Both the position numbers and the translations under genes were made by a program. From positions 62,001 to 126,000 of the forward strand of contig CAMTMP010000005.1 of assembly GCA_947073545.1 (NCBI GenBank): DNA of 64,000 nt. Reading direction: 5' to 3'. This stretch comes from an uncultured bacterium. GTDB taxonomy: Bacteria; Bacillota; Clostridia; Lachnospirales; Lachnospiraceae. The notes below the pieces were generated by a model. The model was given only the letters and a program-made list of their open reading frames with translations, had not been told where the DNA came from and ran no database searches. Positions 17,052 through 25,703 of this stretch are shown here, piece after piece. How positions within the stretch are numbered: position 1 is the first letter of the stretch; the number at the start of each line of letters is the position of its first letter.

Positions 17052-17119
17052 AAGGGATGAAGTTATATCAGTGTCATACAAGACATAACCAAGTATAGTT
17101 ATAGTATCCTTAAGAGAGT

Positions 17120-17141
17120 GCAAAGAACACGCATTCTTTGC
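17120..17141 (+). promoter_or_regulatory. Leader hairpin upstream of guaA
   Basis: GCAAAGAA (17120-17127) and TTCTTTGC (17134-17141) form a perfect 8-bp stem in the guaA leader, 36 bases before the start codon. There is no T run after it. A regulatory or RNA-stabilising role is possible; no purine riboswitch consensus was seen. Confidence 0.4.
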
Positions 17142-17176
17142 GAGACAAATGGGAATTCACTGAGGAGACAGAGAGA

Positions 17177-18721
17177 ATGCAAAGAGAAACAGTTATCGTG
17201 TTGGATTTCGGCGGACAGTATAATCAGTTGGTAGCGCGTCGCGTCAGAGAGTGCAATGTCTACTGTGAGATTTATTCTTATAAGACGGATCTGGAAAAAA
17301 TACGGGAGATGAATCCAAAGGGTATTATTTTGACAGGCGGACCTAACAGCTGTTATGAATCTGGGGCAGCGACCTGTTCTCCAGAACTTTTTGAATTGGG
17401 GATTCCTGTCTTGGGGCTTTGCTACGGTGCACAGCTTATGATGCAGGTGCTGGGTGGAAGAGTGGAGCAGGCGCCCGTCAGAGAGTATGGTAAGATTAAA
17501 GTCACGGTGGATACTGACAGCATACTGTTTCAAAATGTATCTTCTAAGACAATCTGCTGGATGAGTCATAACGATTATATATCAAAAATTGCGCCGGATT
17601 TTACTGTCTGCGCCCATACCGAGGATTGCCCCGTGGCTGCTGCGCAGAATCCGGACAAGAATCTGTATGCGATCCAGTTCCATCCGGAAGTGCTGCATAC
17701 AGTCGAGGGTACAAAAATGTTATCCAACTTTGTCTATCATGTGTGCGGCTGTACGGGTGATTGGAGGATGGATTCCTTTGTACAGCAGTCTGTTGCGTCA
17801 ATTCGTAAAAAGGTGGGAGACGGCAGAGTGCTCTGTGCGCTCTCTGGCGGGGTGGATTCTTCCGTGGCAGCGGTGCTTCTCGCTAAAGCGATTGGCAGTC
17901 AACTGACTTGTGTGTTTGTGGATCACGGTCTTCTTCGCAAAAATGAGGGCAACGAAGTAGAAGCTGTTTTTGGTTCTGAAGGAGATTATGACCTGAATTT
18001 TGTCCGTGTCAATGCGCAGGACCGTTTTTATAAAGCGCTGGCCGGAGCAGAGGAACCGGAAGAGAAGAGAAAAATCATCGGGGAGGAGTTTATCCGTGTG
18101 TTTGAGGAGGAGGCCAAGAAGATCGGCGCTGTGGATTTCCTTGTGCAAGGCACTATTTATCCCGATGTAGTGGAGAGCGGTCTGGGCGGCGAGAGCGCGG
18201 TTATCAAGTCTCACCATAATGTGGGCGGGCTTCCCGATTATGTGGAATTTAAGGAGATTATCGAACCTCTCCGAGATTTGTTTAAGGATGAGGTGCGTAA
18301 GGTTGGTCTGGAACTTGGCATTCCGGAATATTTGGTACTTAGACAGCCCTTTCCCGGCCCCGGATTGGGGATTCGGATTATCGGTGAAGTGACGGCGGAT
18401 AAGGTGCTGATGGTGCAGGATGCAGACGCAATCTACCGCGAGGAGATTGCAAAGGCAGGGCTTGACCGGGAGATCAATCAGTATTTTGCAGCGCTTACCA
18501 ATATGCGCAGCGTGGGTGTTATGGGGGATGAGAGAACCTATGAATATGCCGTAGTGCTGCGAGCGGTCAAGACGATAGATTTTATGACGGCGGAGAGCGC
18601 TGAGATTCCTTGGGCAGTGCTGCAGGGAGTTATGAACCGGATTATTAATGAGGTGAAGGGAGTCAATCGGGTAGTGTATGATCTGACGAGTAAGCCGCCG
18701 GGGACAATTGAGTTCGAGTGA
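17177..18721 (+). CDS. guaA: GMP synthase (glutamine-hydrolysing)
   Basis: The 514-residue enzyme converts XMP to GMP using glutamine and ATP, the last step of guanine nucleotide synthesis. The N-terminal class I glutamine amidotransferase domain has GLCYGAQ with nucleophile Cys82 and the FHPEV His/Glu pair. The ATP-pyrophosphatase domain has the PP-loop [12 protein letters not shown] near 222, and the C-terminal dimerisation domain ends [20 protein letters not shown] 17177 follows GAGGAG. The 3' end is the attachment site of the following element. The present stop is TGA, whereas the sequence at the far end of the element implies an ancestral TAA. Confidence 0.97.
   Translation: MQRETVIVLDFGGQYNQLVARRVRECNVYCEIYSYKTDLEKIREMNPKGIILTGGPNSCYESGAATCSPELFELGIPVLGLCYGAQLMMQVLGGRVEQAPVREYGKIKVTVDTDSILFQNVSSKTICWMSHNDYISKIAPDFTVCAHTEDCPVAAAQNPDKNLYAIQFHPEVLHTVEGTKMLSNFVYHVCGCTGDWRMDSFVQQSVASIRKKVGDGRVLCALSGGVDSSVAAVLLAKAIGSQLTCVFVDHGLLRKNEGNEVEAVFGSEGDYDLNFVRVNAQDRFYKALAGAEEPEEKRKIIGEEFIRVFEEEAKKIGAVDFLVQGTIYPDVVESGLGGESAVIKSHHNVGGLPDYVEFKEIIEPLRDLFKDEVRKVGLELGIPEYLVLRQPFPGPGLGIRIIGEVTADKVLMVQDADAIYREEIAKAGLDREINQYFAALTNMRSVGVMGDERTYEYAVVLRAVKTIDFMTAESAEIPWAVLQGVMNRIINEVKGVNRVVYDLTSKPPGTIEFE
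18710..18719 (+). repeat. attL core of the guaA-integrated element
   Basis: GAGTTCGAGT at the last codons of guaA is repeated exactly at 37060-37069. Such a core in the guaA 3' end is a known insertion site for tyrosine-integrase elements. Confidence 0.75.
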
Positions 18722-18730
18722 GAAGTAAAA

Positions 18731-18772
18731 TCCTCGCAAGCCTTGAAAAATCAGGGCTTGCGGGGATTTTTT
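18731..18772 (+). terminator. Terminator after guaA (supplied by the element)
   Basis: TCCTCGCAAGCCTTGA (18731-18746) pairs with TCAGGGCTTGCGGGGA (18751-18766) over 16 positions with two G-U pairs, followed by six T. It lies just inside the left attachment core, so the element brought its own terminator for guaA. Confidence 0.85.
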
Positions 18773-18780
18773 GGGTGGCA

Positions 18781-18801
18781 GTGGGTACGATTTGGGTACA
18801 A
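18781..18801 (+). repeat. Left arm-type repeats for the integrase
   Basis: Two TGGGTAC units (18782-18788 and 18793-18799) are spaced 11 bp apart. The same pair with the same spacing occurs at 36939-36956 near the right end. In the circular form the two pairs would flank the core, as arm-type sites of a lambda-like integrase do. Confidence 0.65.
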
Positions 18802-18827
18802 AAATTTTATTACTCTTATAGAAAATT

Positions 18828-19712
18828 TTATAGGATTGTAGCACTGTCAATATTTTTGTATAATTCATCTTGTAATAAGGATAAGGATTCAAAAACTTTT
18901 AAATATTCTATATGGTAATCCTTCTCCATAATAATTTGATTTAAGATTTTTGATAATGTTTGAATATGATTGTTCTCATAATCTAATATATCTAAGCCTA
19001 ATTGTTGCTCAGGAGATAATCCAAACTCATCTCTGGTGTTATACCCCCTTTGTATGTGTAACCATATATCATAAAAGAAATCAGTATCATCTTTGCAATA
19101 TAGTTCAGCAGAAAATGAATTTGAATACTCTGGATTGCCTCTAAAAAAATTAATGGATGTTACATAGCCGCGCCAATCCATTTTTTGGTGTTGGCATAGG
19201 GCATCTTTTATATTATCAGGCAATCTTGTTGAAATGGAAATTCCGCAATCGGTACAGTTGTTATTTTGATAAATTGAAGAATTATTTATCATCAAATAGT
19301 ATTGCTTGCGAAACTCATCGATTATTGTTTCAATATCATTATTAATGCGATTTTCATAGGTTTGAATATTGTTTGCGACAGATTGCAGCAGTTTCCTTGT
19401 GTGCTTATAAAAATAAATTCTCTTATCTGCGTTTAAATATCTTAGCAATGCTAATGTTTGTGCCTCACAACTATTATGGGTACCAGAGAAAGTGACAAGG
19501 TAATCTTTTTTGGTTAATAAAGATATTTTATCTTCTAAGTCCAATATAGTTTTTGAGCAGGGTATCCAATACTCATCTCTTGCCTTAATTTTAGAATTCA
19601 ATTTTATTTCGTTTTTCTTTGTAGATGTTGCAACAAAATATGTTATTAAGGCACCTAATAAAGTAGAAAGTAGAGGAATTATTTTGTCCAATATATCAAG
19701 AAAAATTTCCAT
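18828..19712 (-). CDS. Membrane-anchored hypothetical cargo protein
   Basis: The 294-residue protein has one N-terminal membrane helix (IPLLSTLLGALITYFVAT, about residues 12-29), then a long, mostly helical cytosolic part rich in Asn/Tyr/Asp with a C-x2-C pair (CTDCG) near 155. I do not recognise a family. It lies immediately inside the left end, convergent to guaA and next to the repressor, a common site for accessory cargo. Low GC suggests separate acquisition. A defence effector or surface function is conceivable but unsupported. Confidence 0.6.
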   Translation of the reverse strand: MEIFLDILDKIIPLLSTLLGALITYFVATSTKKNEIKLNSKIKARDEYWIPCSKTILDLEDKISLLTKKDYLVTFSGTHNSCEAQTLALLRYLNADKRIYFYKHTRKLLQSVANNIQTYENRINNDIETIIDEFRKQYYLMINNSSIYQNNNCTDCGISISTRLPDNIKDALCQHQKMDWRGYVTSINFFRGNPEYSNSFSAELYCKDDTDFFYDIWLHIQRGYNTRDEFGLSPEQQLGLDILDYENNHIQTLSKILNQIIMEKDYHIEYLKVFESLSLLQDELYKNIDSATIL

Positions 19713-19727
19713 CGTATTACCTCCGAA

Positions 19728-20282
19728 TTATTGGGTATCTTTTTTAGGATTTAACCCAATCTCATCCATAGTTTCATCATGTGTCTTTTGTATCTTCAAA
19801 TTCAAATCAAACGGCTCCGACTCCGGATAAATATCCATCCAAAGGTTAAAATCCGCCTCTGCTTTTAACAATGCCTCCCCGCGCTTTTTCACATCTTTAA
19901 TAGAATTACACTTCTCCACTTCTTTCATATATTCCTCATATCGGTCACACCATGAACGCATCAGAGAAAGTGTGTCAAAGCTGACGGCAACCATATCATT
20001 ACCGTCTTGATCCTGATATTCAAATAAATGTCCGTCATACTGCCGGAATACTTGAAAAAGTCTGTGCATAGCTTTTACACCGTCAAAGTCAGAGTTAGTT
20101 AAGACTTCAACATTGACGGCAAGCGCCTGTGCTAAAGCCTCTAAAGATTTTAATTTTGGGTTTCTGCGTCCGCTTTCATATGCTCTAATGTAGGCTTCAC
20201 TAACGCCAACCATTTCACCTAATTGCTTTAATGTCAAACCTCGTTCTTGACGTATGCGCCGAATATTTTCGCCGACTGTCAT
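19728..20282 (-). CDS. XRE-family repressor of the element
   Basis: The 184-residue protein has an N-terminal helix-turn-helix (IRRIRQERGLTLKQLGEMVG, then EAYIRAYESGRRNPKLKSLE, residues about 6-50). The C-terminal part is acidic and helical without a recognisable peptidase. It is divergent from the excisionase/integrase genes across a 200-bp control region containing repeated AAGATACG sites, so it probably represses excision and its own transcription. The usual RecA-cleavable or ImmA-sensitive domain is not evident. Confidence 0.85.
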   Translation of the reverse strand: MTVGENIRRIRQERGLTLKQLGEMVGVSEAYIRAYESGRRNPKLKSLEALAQALAVNVEVLTNSDFDGVKAMHRLFQVFRQYDGHLFEYQDQDGNDMVAVSFDTLSLMRSWCDRYEEYMKEVEKCNSIKDVKKRGEALLKAEADFNLWMDIYPESEPFDLNLKIQKTHDETMDEIGLNPKKDTQ

Positions 20283-20354
20283 AATATCATGCCTCCTGTG
20301 TTATGAGATTGCTCATCAATACAAGTAAATATCAAATGCAACTTAATAATACCA

Positions 20355-20443
20355 TAAGATACGAAATAAATAAAGAGATATTTTAAAAAGCTATTGACAC
20401 GCACCAAAAGATACGCTAATATATAAACGTATCAAAAAGATAC
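20355..20443 (+). promoter_or_regulatory. Promoter and operator region for xis-int
   Basis: TTGACA (20394-20399) and TAATAT (20417-20422) with a 17-bp spacer face the excisionase gene. AAGATACG occurs near 20357 and again inside the spacer near 20408. A palindrome GTATC-AAAAA-GATAC lies at 20429-20443, just after the -10. These are likely operators of the divergent XRE repressor. Confidence 0.65.
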
Positions 20444-20480
20444 ATATATAAATCAAATGGTATAAACAGGAGGGAACAAC

Positions 20481-20675
20481 ATGAACGAAAAACTTTACTA
20501 CAATGCCGCAGACATTGCGGCGATGCTCGGCATCAGTATGGGGAAGTCCTACAAGATTCTGCGGGAGATGAACAGCGAATTATCTTCCAAAGGCTTTCTC
20601 ACAATCGCAGGAAAAATCCCCGTAGCCTATTTCAGAGAAAAATGGTACGGGGCGGCAAAGGAGGCGGTCGTATGA
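20481..20675 (+). CDS. Excisionase-type helix-turn-helix protein
   Basis: The 64-residue protein has a winged-helix excisionase pattern: LYYNAADIAAMLGISMGKSY, then a basic wing with AYFREKW. Excisionases bind element ends and steer the integrase towards excision. GGAGGG precedes ATG 20481. Its stop TGA overlaps the integrase ATG (ATGA), so the two are coupled. Confidence 0.8.
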   Translation: MNEKLYYNAADIAAMLGISMGKSYKILREMNSELSSKGFLTIAGKIPVAYFREKWYGAAKEAVV

Positions 20676-21751
20676 GCTGTAATGCGAAGAAAGATCCAAA
20701 CGGCACTTGGAGAATACAGTACCGCTGGACGGATTGGACAGGAGCGAAAAAGAAGTCGCAGAAAAGAGGGTTCAAAACAAAGAAGGAAGCGGAAGAATGG
20801 TATGCGCACTTTCTGTTGCAGCAGTCCTCTGATCCGACAATGACGCTGGCTGATTTTTGGGAGATTTACAAGGCGGATATGGAAAAACGTCTGCGGAAAA
20901 CTACCATGAAGCAGAAAGAGTATGTGATGAACGATAAGGTTCTGCCTTACTTTGGCAGTACGCCAATCAATGAAATCACAGCGCCTATGATAAGAAAGTG
21001 GCAGGGCGAGATGATGGAGAAAGGCTTCAAGCCGACTTATCTGAAAACCATACATAACCAGCTCAGCGCCATTCTGAATTATGCGGTCAACTTTTATGAT
21101 CTGCGCTCCAATCCATGCCGGAAAGCGGGAAGCATGGGTAAGAGCAGGGCGGATGAAAGACCGTACTGGACTTTGGAGGAATTTCAGAAGTTCTCGGATG
21201 CGATTATGGATAAGCAGGATTCGTGGGTTGCATTTCAGATTTTATTCTGGACGGGGATGCGTTTGGGAGAACTGCTTGCGCTTCAGGTAAAAGACGTAAA
21301 CTTTGAGGAAGGTACGATTACCGTTGATGAATCTCTTGCGAGGATTGACGGAGAGGATTTGATTACTGCGCCGAAAACGGAAAGTTCCATAAGGGTAATT
21401 ACCATACACAAGGAATTGCAGGAGGTAATCAAAGAGTATATTTCGACGCTTTATCGGGCAAGGGCAGGCACACGTCTTTTTGCAGGCAGGACAAAGAGTT
21501 TCTTTGAGCATGAAATGGAACGTGGAATCAAGCTGTCAGGCGTGAAAAAGATTACCGTCCATTGTACCAGACACAGCCATGCGAGTATGCTTGTGCAGAT
21601 GGGATTCAGTCCTGTTGAGATTGCGAAAAGGTTAGGGCATGGGAAAGTTACGACTACGATTGAAACATACTGTCATCAGTCTATGGATGCGCAGATAAAA
21701 ATTGCGGACAGGCTTGGAAAGGTGGAGAGGGGTGAGGAAAGTGGCGTGTAA
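20672..21751 (+). CDS. Tyrosine recombinase (integrase) of the element
   Basis: The 359-residue integrase has an arm-binding N-terminal domain (GTWRIQYRWTDWTGAKKKSQ), a SAM-like core-binding domain (about 60-150) and a catalytic domain. The visible catalytic residues are Arg in WTGMRLGELLAL, His-x-x-Arg in TVHCTRHSHASML, His in KRLGHGKVTTT and Tyr in IETYCH. It should cut the core at the guaA 3' end. Start ATG 20672 overlaps the xis stop; the frame upstream of it belongs to xis. It appears intact. Confidence 0.93.
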   Translation: MSCNAKKDPNGTWRIQYRWTDWTGAKKKSQKRGFKTKKEAEEWYAHFLLQQSSDPTMTLADFWEIYKADMEKRLRKTTMKQKEYVMNDKVLPYFGSTPINEITAPMIRKWQGEMMEKGFKPTYLKTIHNQLSAILNYAVNFYDLRSNPCRKAGSMGKSRADERPYWTLEEFQKFSDAIMDKQDSWVAFQILFWTGMRLGELLALQVKDVNFEEGTITVDESLARIDGEDLITAPKTESSIRVITIHKELQEVIKEYISTLYRARAGTRLFAGRTKSFFEHEMERGIKLSGVKKITVHCTRHSHASMLVQMGFSPVEIAKRLGHGKVTTTIETYCHQSMDAQIKIADRLGKVERGEESGV

Positions 21752-22076
21752 GCGTGAAGCGAGGTTCCGGCGTAATACAATCGCATTCTGGCTGAGTGAT
21801 AAAGAAAAAGCCCAAGTAGAAGCGAGGATTATCCTGTCGGGGCTTCCCAAAGGGGATTATTACCGCAAAGCCGTATTAGGGCAGGAAGTAACGGTAACTG
21901 CCGGAAATTATATGTCTAACAGGGTTGCAAAAGTGTTAGGGCAGATATTGGAACATCTGAAAAATGGGAATACGGAAGATGAAAAAATACTGCTGGAGCT
22001 GATAAAGCAGCTATTAGAAATCGGGCGGAATGGAAATGCCCCTGCTGGTAACAGGAGCATTTCGAAAACAGATTAG
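21741..22076 (+). CDS. MobC-like relaxosome accessory protein
   Basis: The product (about 111 residues) contains TIAFWLSDKEKAQVEARI and SGLPKGDYYRKAVLG, the ribbon-helix-helix plus helical pattern of small mobilization proteins that help relaxases open oriT. It probably starts at GTG 21741 (or 21732) just inside the end of the integrase gene. A related but truncated homologue lies in the decayed second element at 39339-39470. Confidence 0.7.
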   Translation: MACKREARFRRNTIAFWLSDKEKAQVEARIILSGLPKGDYYRKAVLGQEVTVTAGNYMSNRVAKVLGQILEHLKNGNTEDEKILLELIKQLLEIGRNGNAPAGNRSISKTD

Positions 22077-22189
22077 ACTGTTGGTGCAATCTAATCTTAG
22101 CATAAAAAGGACAAGCCTTTTCGTAATATATTATGCAGATTTATTATAACAGAGGCTTTTCCGGATGAAAAGGAGGGAAAGCTGTAAAA

Positions 22190-22525
22190 TTGAATATTTT
22201 TTCAGAGGTAAAGGAACATCTGACCGCAAGGAAGACGGCGGAGTATTATGGTCTGAAAGTCAGGAGCAATGGAACTGCCTGCTGTCCGTTCCATGATGAT
22301 AAGCACCCAAGCATGAAGATTGATAAGAATTATCACTGTTTTGCCTGCGGTGTCGGCGGAGATGCGGTTGATTATGTTTCCCGCATGTATGGATTGTCAC
22401 AGTATGATGCGGCGTTAAAGCTGATAGAGGACTTTTCTCTGCCTGTTGACACAAGGGGAAAACGGAGTTGGGTGTGCAGGAAAAAGAGCGCATCCGCAGG
22501 GAAAAAGCAGAACGTGAAAGAGTAA
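22190..22525 (+). CDS. CHC2 zinc-finger primase-like protein (N-terminal part)
   Basis: The 111-residue frame has a DnaG-type CHC2 zinc domain: TACCPFHDDKHPSMKI near 27-42 and YHCFACGVGGDAVDYVSRMYG near 46-66. These domains recognise priming sites. It starts at TTG 22190 behind AGGAGGG. Homologous IME primases are longer, and the missing C-terminal part seems to be encoded in the -1 frame of the overlapping next ORF. A slippery GGGAAAA heptamer lies at 22456-22462, so this may be the short product of a frameshifted gene. Confidence 0.75.
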   Translation: MNIFSEVKEHLTARKTAEYYGLKVRSNGTACCPFHDDKHPSMKIDKNYHCFACGVGGDAVDYVSRMYGLSQYDAALKLIEDFSLPVDTRGKRSWVCRKKSASAGKKQNVKE

Positions 22526-22836
22526 TACATATTCGGAAACGTTTTGAAAAGTGGTGTAACCGGACGGTTGACATATTGAAGAACTGCATTTTGGAGATTG
22601 ACAGTGTAAACCGTTTCTTGATTGGAAAACCGCCTGACATTATTTTTTCAGAGGATTATGCGCAGATGCTCCATGCGGAGCCGGTTATCAATTACTGGCT
22701 GGATATTCTGTGCATGGGAGAAACAGCAGACAAGCAGGAGTTATTTATCAGGAACAGGAAGGAGGTGGAGAAACTTGTCCAAAGAGTCAGAAGCAGTGGA
22801 AAACGAATCATGGGAGAAAATCGGGGAAGCGCTTGA
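22474..22836 (+). CDS. C-terminal extension of the CHC2 primase, or separate small protein
   Basis: The frame encodes a highly charged, helical product (VQEKERIRREKAERERVIHI, then a helical domain with INYWLDIL). It overlaps the CHC2 gene by over 50 bases in the -1 frame. Related elements have similar helical segments joined to the CHC2 domain, so this is probably the same gene continued by -1 frameshifting or split by a mutation. Independent starts at TTG 22468 or GTG 22474, behind AAGGGGA, are also possible. Confidence 0.55.
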   Translation: MQEKERIRREKAERERVIHIRKRFEKWCNRTVDILKNCILEIDSVNRFLIGKPPDIIFSEDYAQMLHAEPVINYWLDILCMGETADKQELFIRNRKEVEKLVQRVRSSGKRIMGENRGSA

Positions 22837-24130
22837 TACAGAAATGAGTACGGTTGAGGATGTGCTGGAATCGCTTACGAGAACGCAGAAAGGGAATGTG
22901 AAATCTTCCATTGAAAACTGCATGACTATTTTATACAGGGATCCGGCGCTGAAAGATGCCATATGCAAAAATGAGCTGACAAATAAAACTGACATTGTGA
23001 AGCCGCTGTCATGGAAACAGAACGTAAGCTGTATTACTGATGTGGATATGTACCAGATCCAGCGGTACATAGAAACGAATTATGGAATTTCCAGTGATAA
23101 AGCGATTAACAAAGCTGTCAGTATTATAGCCAGTGAGAAAAGTTATCACCCGATAAGGGAATTTCTCGAAAAACTGCAATGGGATGGAAAAAACCGGATT
23201 GCAGGTCTGCTCCCGCGATATCTCGGCGCAGATGATAATGAGTATACAAGGGAAATTATGCGGCTTCTGATGCTGGCGGCGATACACCGTATTTATGAGC
23301 CGGGCTGTAAGTTTGAGATCATGGTCTGCCTTGTGGGTGGTCAGGGCGCAGGAAAATCTACATTCTTCCGTTTCCTTGCTGTGAATGACGAGTGGTTTAC
23401 GGACGATCTGAAACGCATGGACGATGAAAATGTTTACAGCAAGATGCAGGGGCACTGGATTATTGAGATGTCGGAAATGCTTGCCACTGTCAACGCAAAA
23501 AGCATTGAGGATATTAAGTCTTTTTTGAGCAGGCAGAAAGAAACATACCGTATTCCATATCAGACTTATGCGGAGGACAGACCAAGACAGTGTATCTTTG
23601 TCGGCACGTCAAACAATCTTGATTTTCTTCCGCTGGACAGGACGGGGAACAGAAGGTTTGCGCCTGTGCTGGTTCATCAGGAGCGTGTGGAAAAGCATAT
23701 CCTTGAGGACGAAAAGGAGTCGAGGGAATATATTATGCAGGCGTGGGCGGAGGCAATGGTTATCTACAAGAACTGTCCGCGTGAGCTGAAGCTGTCAAAG
23801 GAAATGGAAGAATATCTGAGGGAGATGCAGAAACAGTTTATGCCGGAGGATACAAAGGTTGGTGTTATTCAGGCGTGGCTGGATGCCTGTACTGACGAAT
23901 ATGTATGCAGCGAGATGATTTACAGGGAAGCGCTGCGGCACGAGTACGAAGAACCGAAACAATGGGAGATTAAGGAGATTAACAGCATTATGAACACCTG
24001 CATTGACGGGTGGGAGAAAATCAGTTCCCATAGGTTCGATAGGTATGGATTGCAGAGAGGATGGAAACGTAAGGCTGACAGTCAGGGTTTTTCACCATTG
24101 CCGGATAATGTGCAGACACCTTTTGGGTAA
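22775..24130 (+). CDS. VapE-like superfamily 3/AAA helicase-primase protein
   Basis: The 451-residue protein is of the virulence-associated E family used for replication by islands and IMEs. The N-terminal half holds a helical primase-associated region; the ATPase core has LVGGQGAGKSTFFR (Walker A, near 186-198), HWIIEMSEM (Walker B) and LDRTGNRRFAPV (arginine finger/sensor). TTG 22775 is chosen for GGAGGTGGAG directly upstream; the longer open frame upstream overlaps the preceding gene. With the CHC2 protein and the downstream iterons it probably forms the element's replication module. Confidence 0.85.
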   Translation: MSKESEAVENESWEKIGEALDTEMSTVEDVLESLTRTQKGNVKSSIENCMTILYRDPALKDAICKNELTNKTDIVKPLSWKQNVSCITDVDMYQIQRYIETNYGISSDKAINKAVSIIASEKSYHPIREFLEKLQWDGKNRIAGLLPRYLGADDNEYTREIMRLLMLAAIHRIYEPGCKFEIMVCLVGGQGAGKSTFFRFLAVNDEWFTDDLKRMDDENVYSKMQGHWIIEMSEMLATVNAKSIEDIKSFLSRQKETYRIPYQTYAEDRPRQCIFVGTSNNLDFLPLDRTGNRRFAPVLVHQERVEKHILEDEKESREYIMQAWAEAMVIYKNCPRELKLSKEMEEYLREMQKQFMPEDTKVGVIQAWLDACTDEYVCSEMIYREALRHEYEEPKQWEIKEINSIMNTCIDGWEKISSHRFDRYGLQRGWKRKADSQGFSPLPDNVQTPFG

Positions 24131-24163
24131 AGTGCAGTATTATTTTAAACTCTTTTTTATTCC

Positions 24164-24255
24164 GTTTACAAAGCTGTTTACACTTTTGTAAACGGCGGGT
24201 TTACAGCAGGATATAGGAAAAACAATGCTTTCAGCTATTTGTAAACGGTGTAAAC
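24164..24255. repeat. GTTTAC iterons, candidate replication origin
   Basis: Six copies of GTTTAC or its complement GTAAAC occur in 92 bp (24164, 24176, 24188, 24199, 24241 and 24250), in direct and inverted order, in an AT-rich gap between the helicase and ParM genes. This clustering suits binding sites for the replication initiator or the partition adaptor. Confidence 0.65.
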
Positions 24256-24311
24256 AGAAAAAACTGAAAACACAATAACAAGATTAACAACAATATGGGA
24301 GGGCATTTATA

Positions 24312-25238
24312 ATGCAGAAATATAACAACAGTACGAAAGTAATTATCGGTTTGGATCATGGCTATGGGAATATTAAGACGGTGCACAGGGTATTCAGGAC
24401 AGGCGTGGAATGTTTTGAGGAAGAACCGATAGTCAGTATGAATTATATCAAATACAAAGATAAGTATTATGTAATCGGGGAAAACCATTTGATTTATCAG
24501 GGCAACAAGACCGATTCGCAGGACTTCTTTATTCTTACGCTGGCAGGATTGGCGGAGGAACTGAAATTTCGAGGTCTTCATGAGGCAAAAGTGGTGCTGG
24601 CGGCTGGACTTCCACTTGCTTGGGCAAAAAATCAGGCGGCAGATTTTAAGAAATATCTGATGCAGGAACAGGAGCTGTTCTTCTCGTTCCGCAAAGAGAA
24701 TTACAGGGTGCATTTGTGCGGAGTGGAAGTGTTCCCGCAGGGATTTGCGGCGGTATGCAGTGCCGGTTCGATGAAAGGCTTCAACATGATAGCGGATATC
24801 GGAAACGGCACGATGAACGTGATGCAGATTGTGGACGGCAGACCGTTGGAGAAAAGCCTTGTGACGGGCAAATTCGGTGTTTCTATCTGCATGAAGGAAA
24901 TCCAAAAGGAATTGTCCAAGTCAGCGGGGGAAAACATACCGGAGTTTATGATCGAGCCGATGCTGATAAACGGCTTGCAGGGCAGGACGGATAATGTGGC
25001 AGGGATAGTCAGCCGGATTGCAGAACGGTATGCAGGAGATATTTTAAAAAGGCTGGTTGACTATGGGTATAAGGAAAGTTTGGTGCATCTATATGTGATC
25101 GGAGGCGGCGGATGCTTACTCAGGCATTACAGTGATATTGCTTCAAAAGGGAGTGTGACTTTTATTGAGGACATCTGTGCCAATGCCAAAGGATATGAGT
25201 ATCTTGCAATGCAGAAACAGCGCAGGCAGGCGGTATAG
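24312..25238 (+). CDS. ParM/StbA-like actin-family segregation protein
   Basis: The 308-residue protein has actin-fold nucleotide motifs: IIGLDHGYGNIKT (phosphate 1, near 11-23), MIADIGNGTMNVM (phosphate 2, near 158-170) and LYVIGGGGCLLRHY (adenosine loop, near 258-271). ParM-like filaments push plasmid copies apart. Here it suggests that the excised circle replicates and is segregated. The small gene 15 bases downstream is its likely adaptor. Confidence 0.85.
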   Translation: MQKYNNSTKVIIGLDHGYGNIKTVHRVFRTGVECFEEEPIVSMNYIKYKDKYYVIGENHLIYQGNKTDSQDFFILTLAGLAEELKFRGLHEAKVVLAAGLPLAWAKNQAADFKKYLMQEQELFFSFRKENYRVHLCGVEVFPQGFAAVCSAGSMKGFNMIADIGNGTMNVMQIVDGRPLEKSLVTGKFGVSICMKEIQKELSKSAGENIPEFMIEPMLINGLQGRTDNVAGIVSRIAERYAGDILKRLVDYGYKESLVHLYVIGGGGCLLRHYSDIASKGSVTFIEDICANAKGYEYLAMQKQRRQAV

Positions 25239-25253
25239 AAATGAGGTTATGGA

Positions 25254-25703
25254 ATGAAGAAGACCTATAAATGTAGCAACATAAAATTCTGCACGGAAGA
25301 TGAAAACCAGCGCAGGACATGGGAATATCTACAGGGTATGACACGAAAAGACGGTTCTTATGGGAAGATACTTTCGGATGCGTTTGTGGCGGTTCTTGAC
25401 GGGGGAATAAAGACTGGAACCGATGACGTACCGGTTTCCCGATTAGAATTGGCAGAACAGGATTTTGGAGAGCTGGCGGAATTGCTGGACAGGGTGTTGG
25501 AACAAAAATTTCATAAGATGCTTCAAGAGATGCAGGAAGTGTTTGCGGAGCAGATCAACGAAGCTGTCAGGAAATATGCGCAGGGTTTTCATTCCGATGC
25601 AGAACTCTCAGAAGACAAAGCGTATGCGGACAGAATGGGGCAGATGCAGGAGCCGGAACTGTCCGAGGACATGATGGCGTTTGCATTTGCAATGGGCGGA
25701 TAG
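25254..25703 (+). CDS. Probable ParR-like partner of the actin protein
   Basis: The 149-residue protein lies 15 bases after the ParM-like gene. Its N-terminal part (KKTYKCSNIKFCTEDENQRR, then WEYLQGMTRKDGSYGKILSD) could be a DNA-binding domain, followed by an acidic helical tail rich in Glu/Gln. That is the layout of ParR adaptors, which bind centromere repeats and cap the filament. The assignment is from position and layout, not clear homology. Confidence 0.55.
   Translation: MKKTYKCSNIKFCTEDENQRRTWEYLQGMTRKDGSYGKILSDAFVAVLDGGIKTGTDDVPVSRLELAEQDFGELAELLDRVLEQKFHKMLQEMQEVFAEQINEAVRKYAQGFHSDAELSEDKAYADRMGQMQEPELSEDMMAFAFAMGG

Noticed and set aside
17052..17176. Purine riboswitch upstream of guaA
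   Set aside because: The leader lacks the conserved junction and loop elements of the guanine riboswitch; only a short hairpin is visible.
18700..18730. tRNA gene as integration target
   Set aside because: The core lies in the guaA coding end; no cloverleaf or tRNA arm sequence is present.
17798..18892. 364-residue minus-strand open frame over guaA
   Set aside because: It is antisense to guaA, whose motifs are complete; the antisense product has no family pattern or ribosome site.
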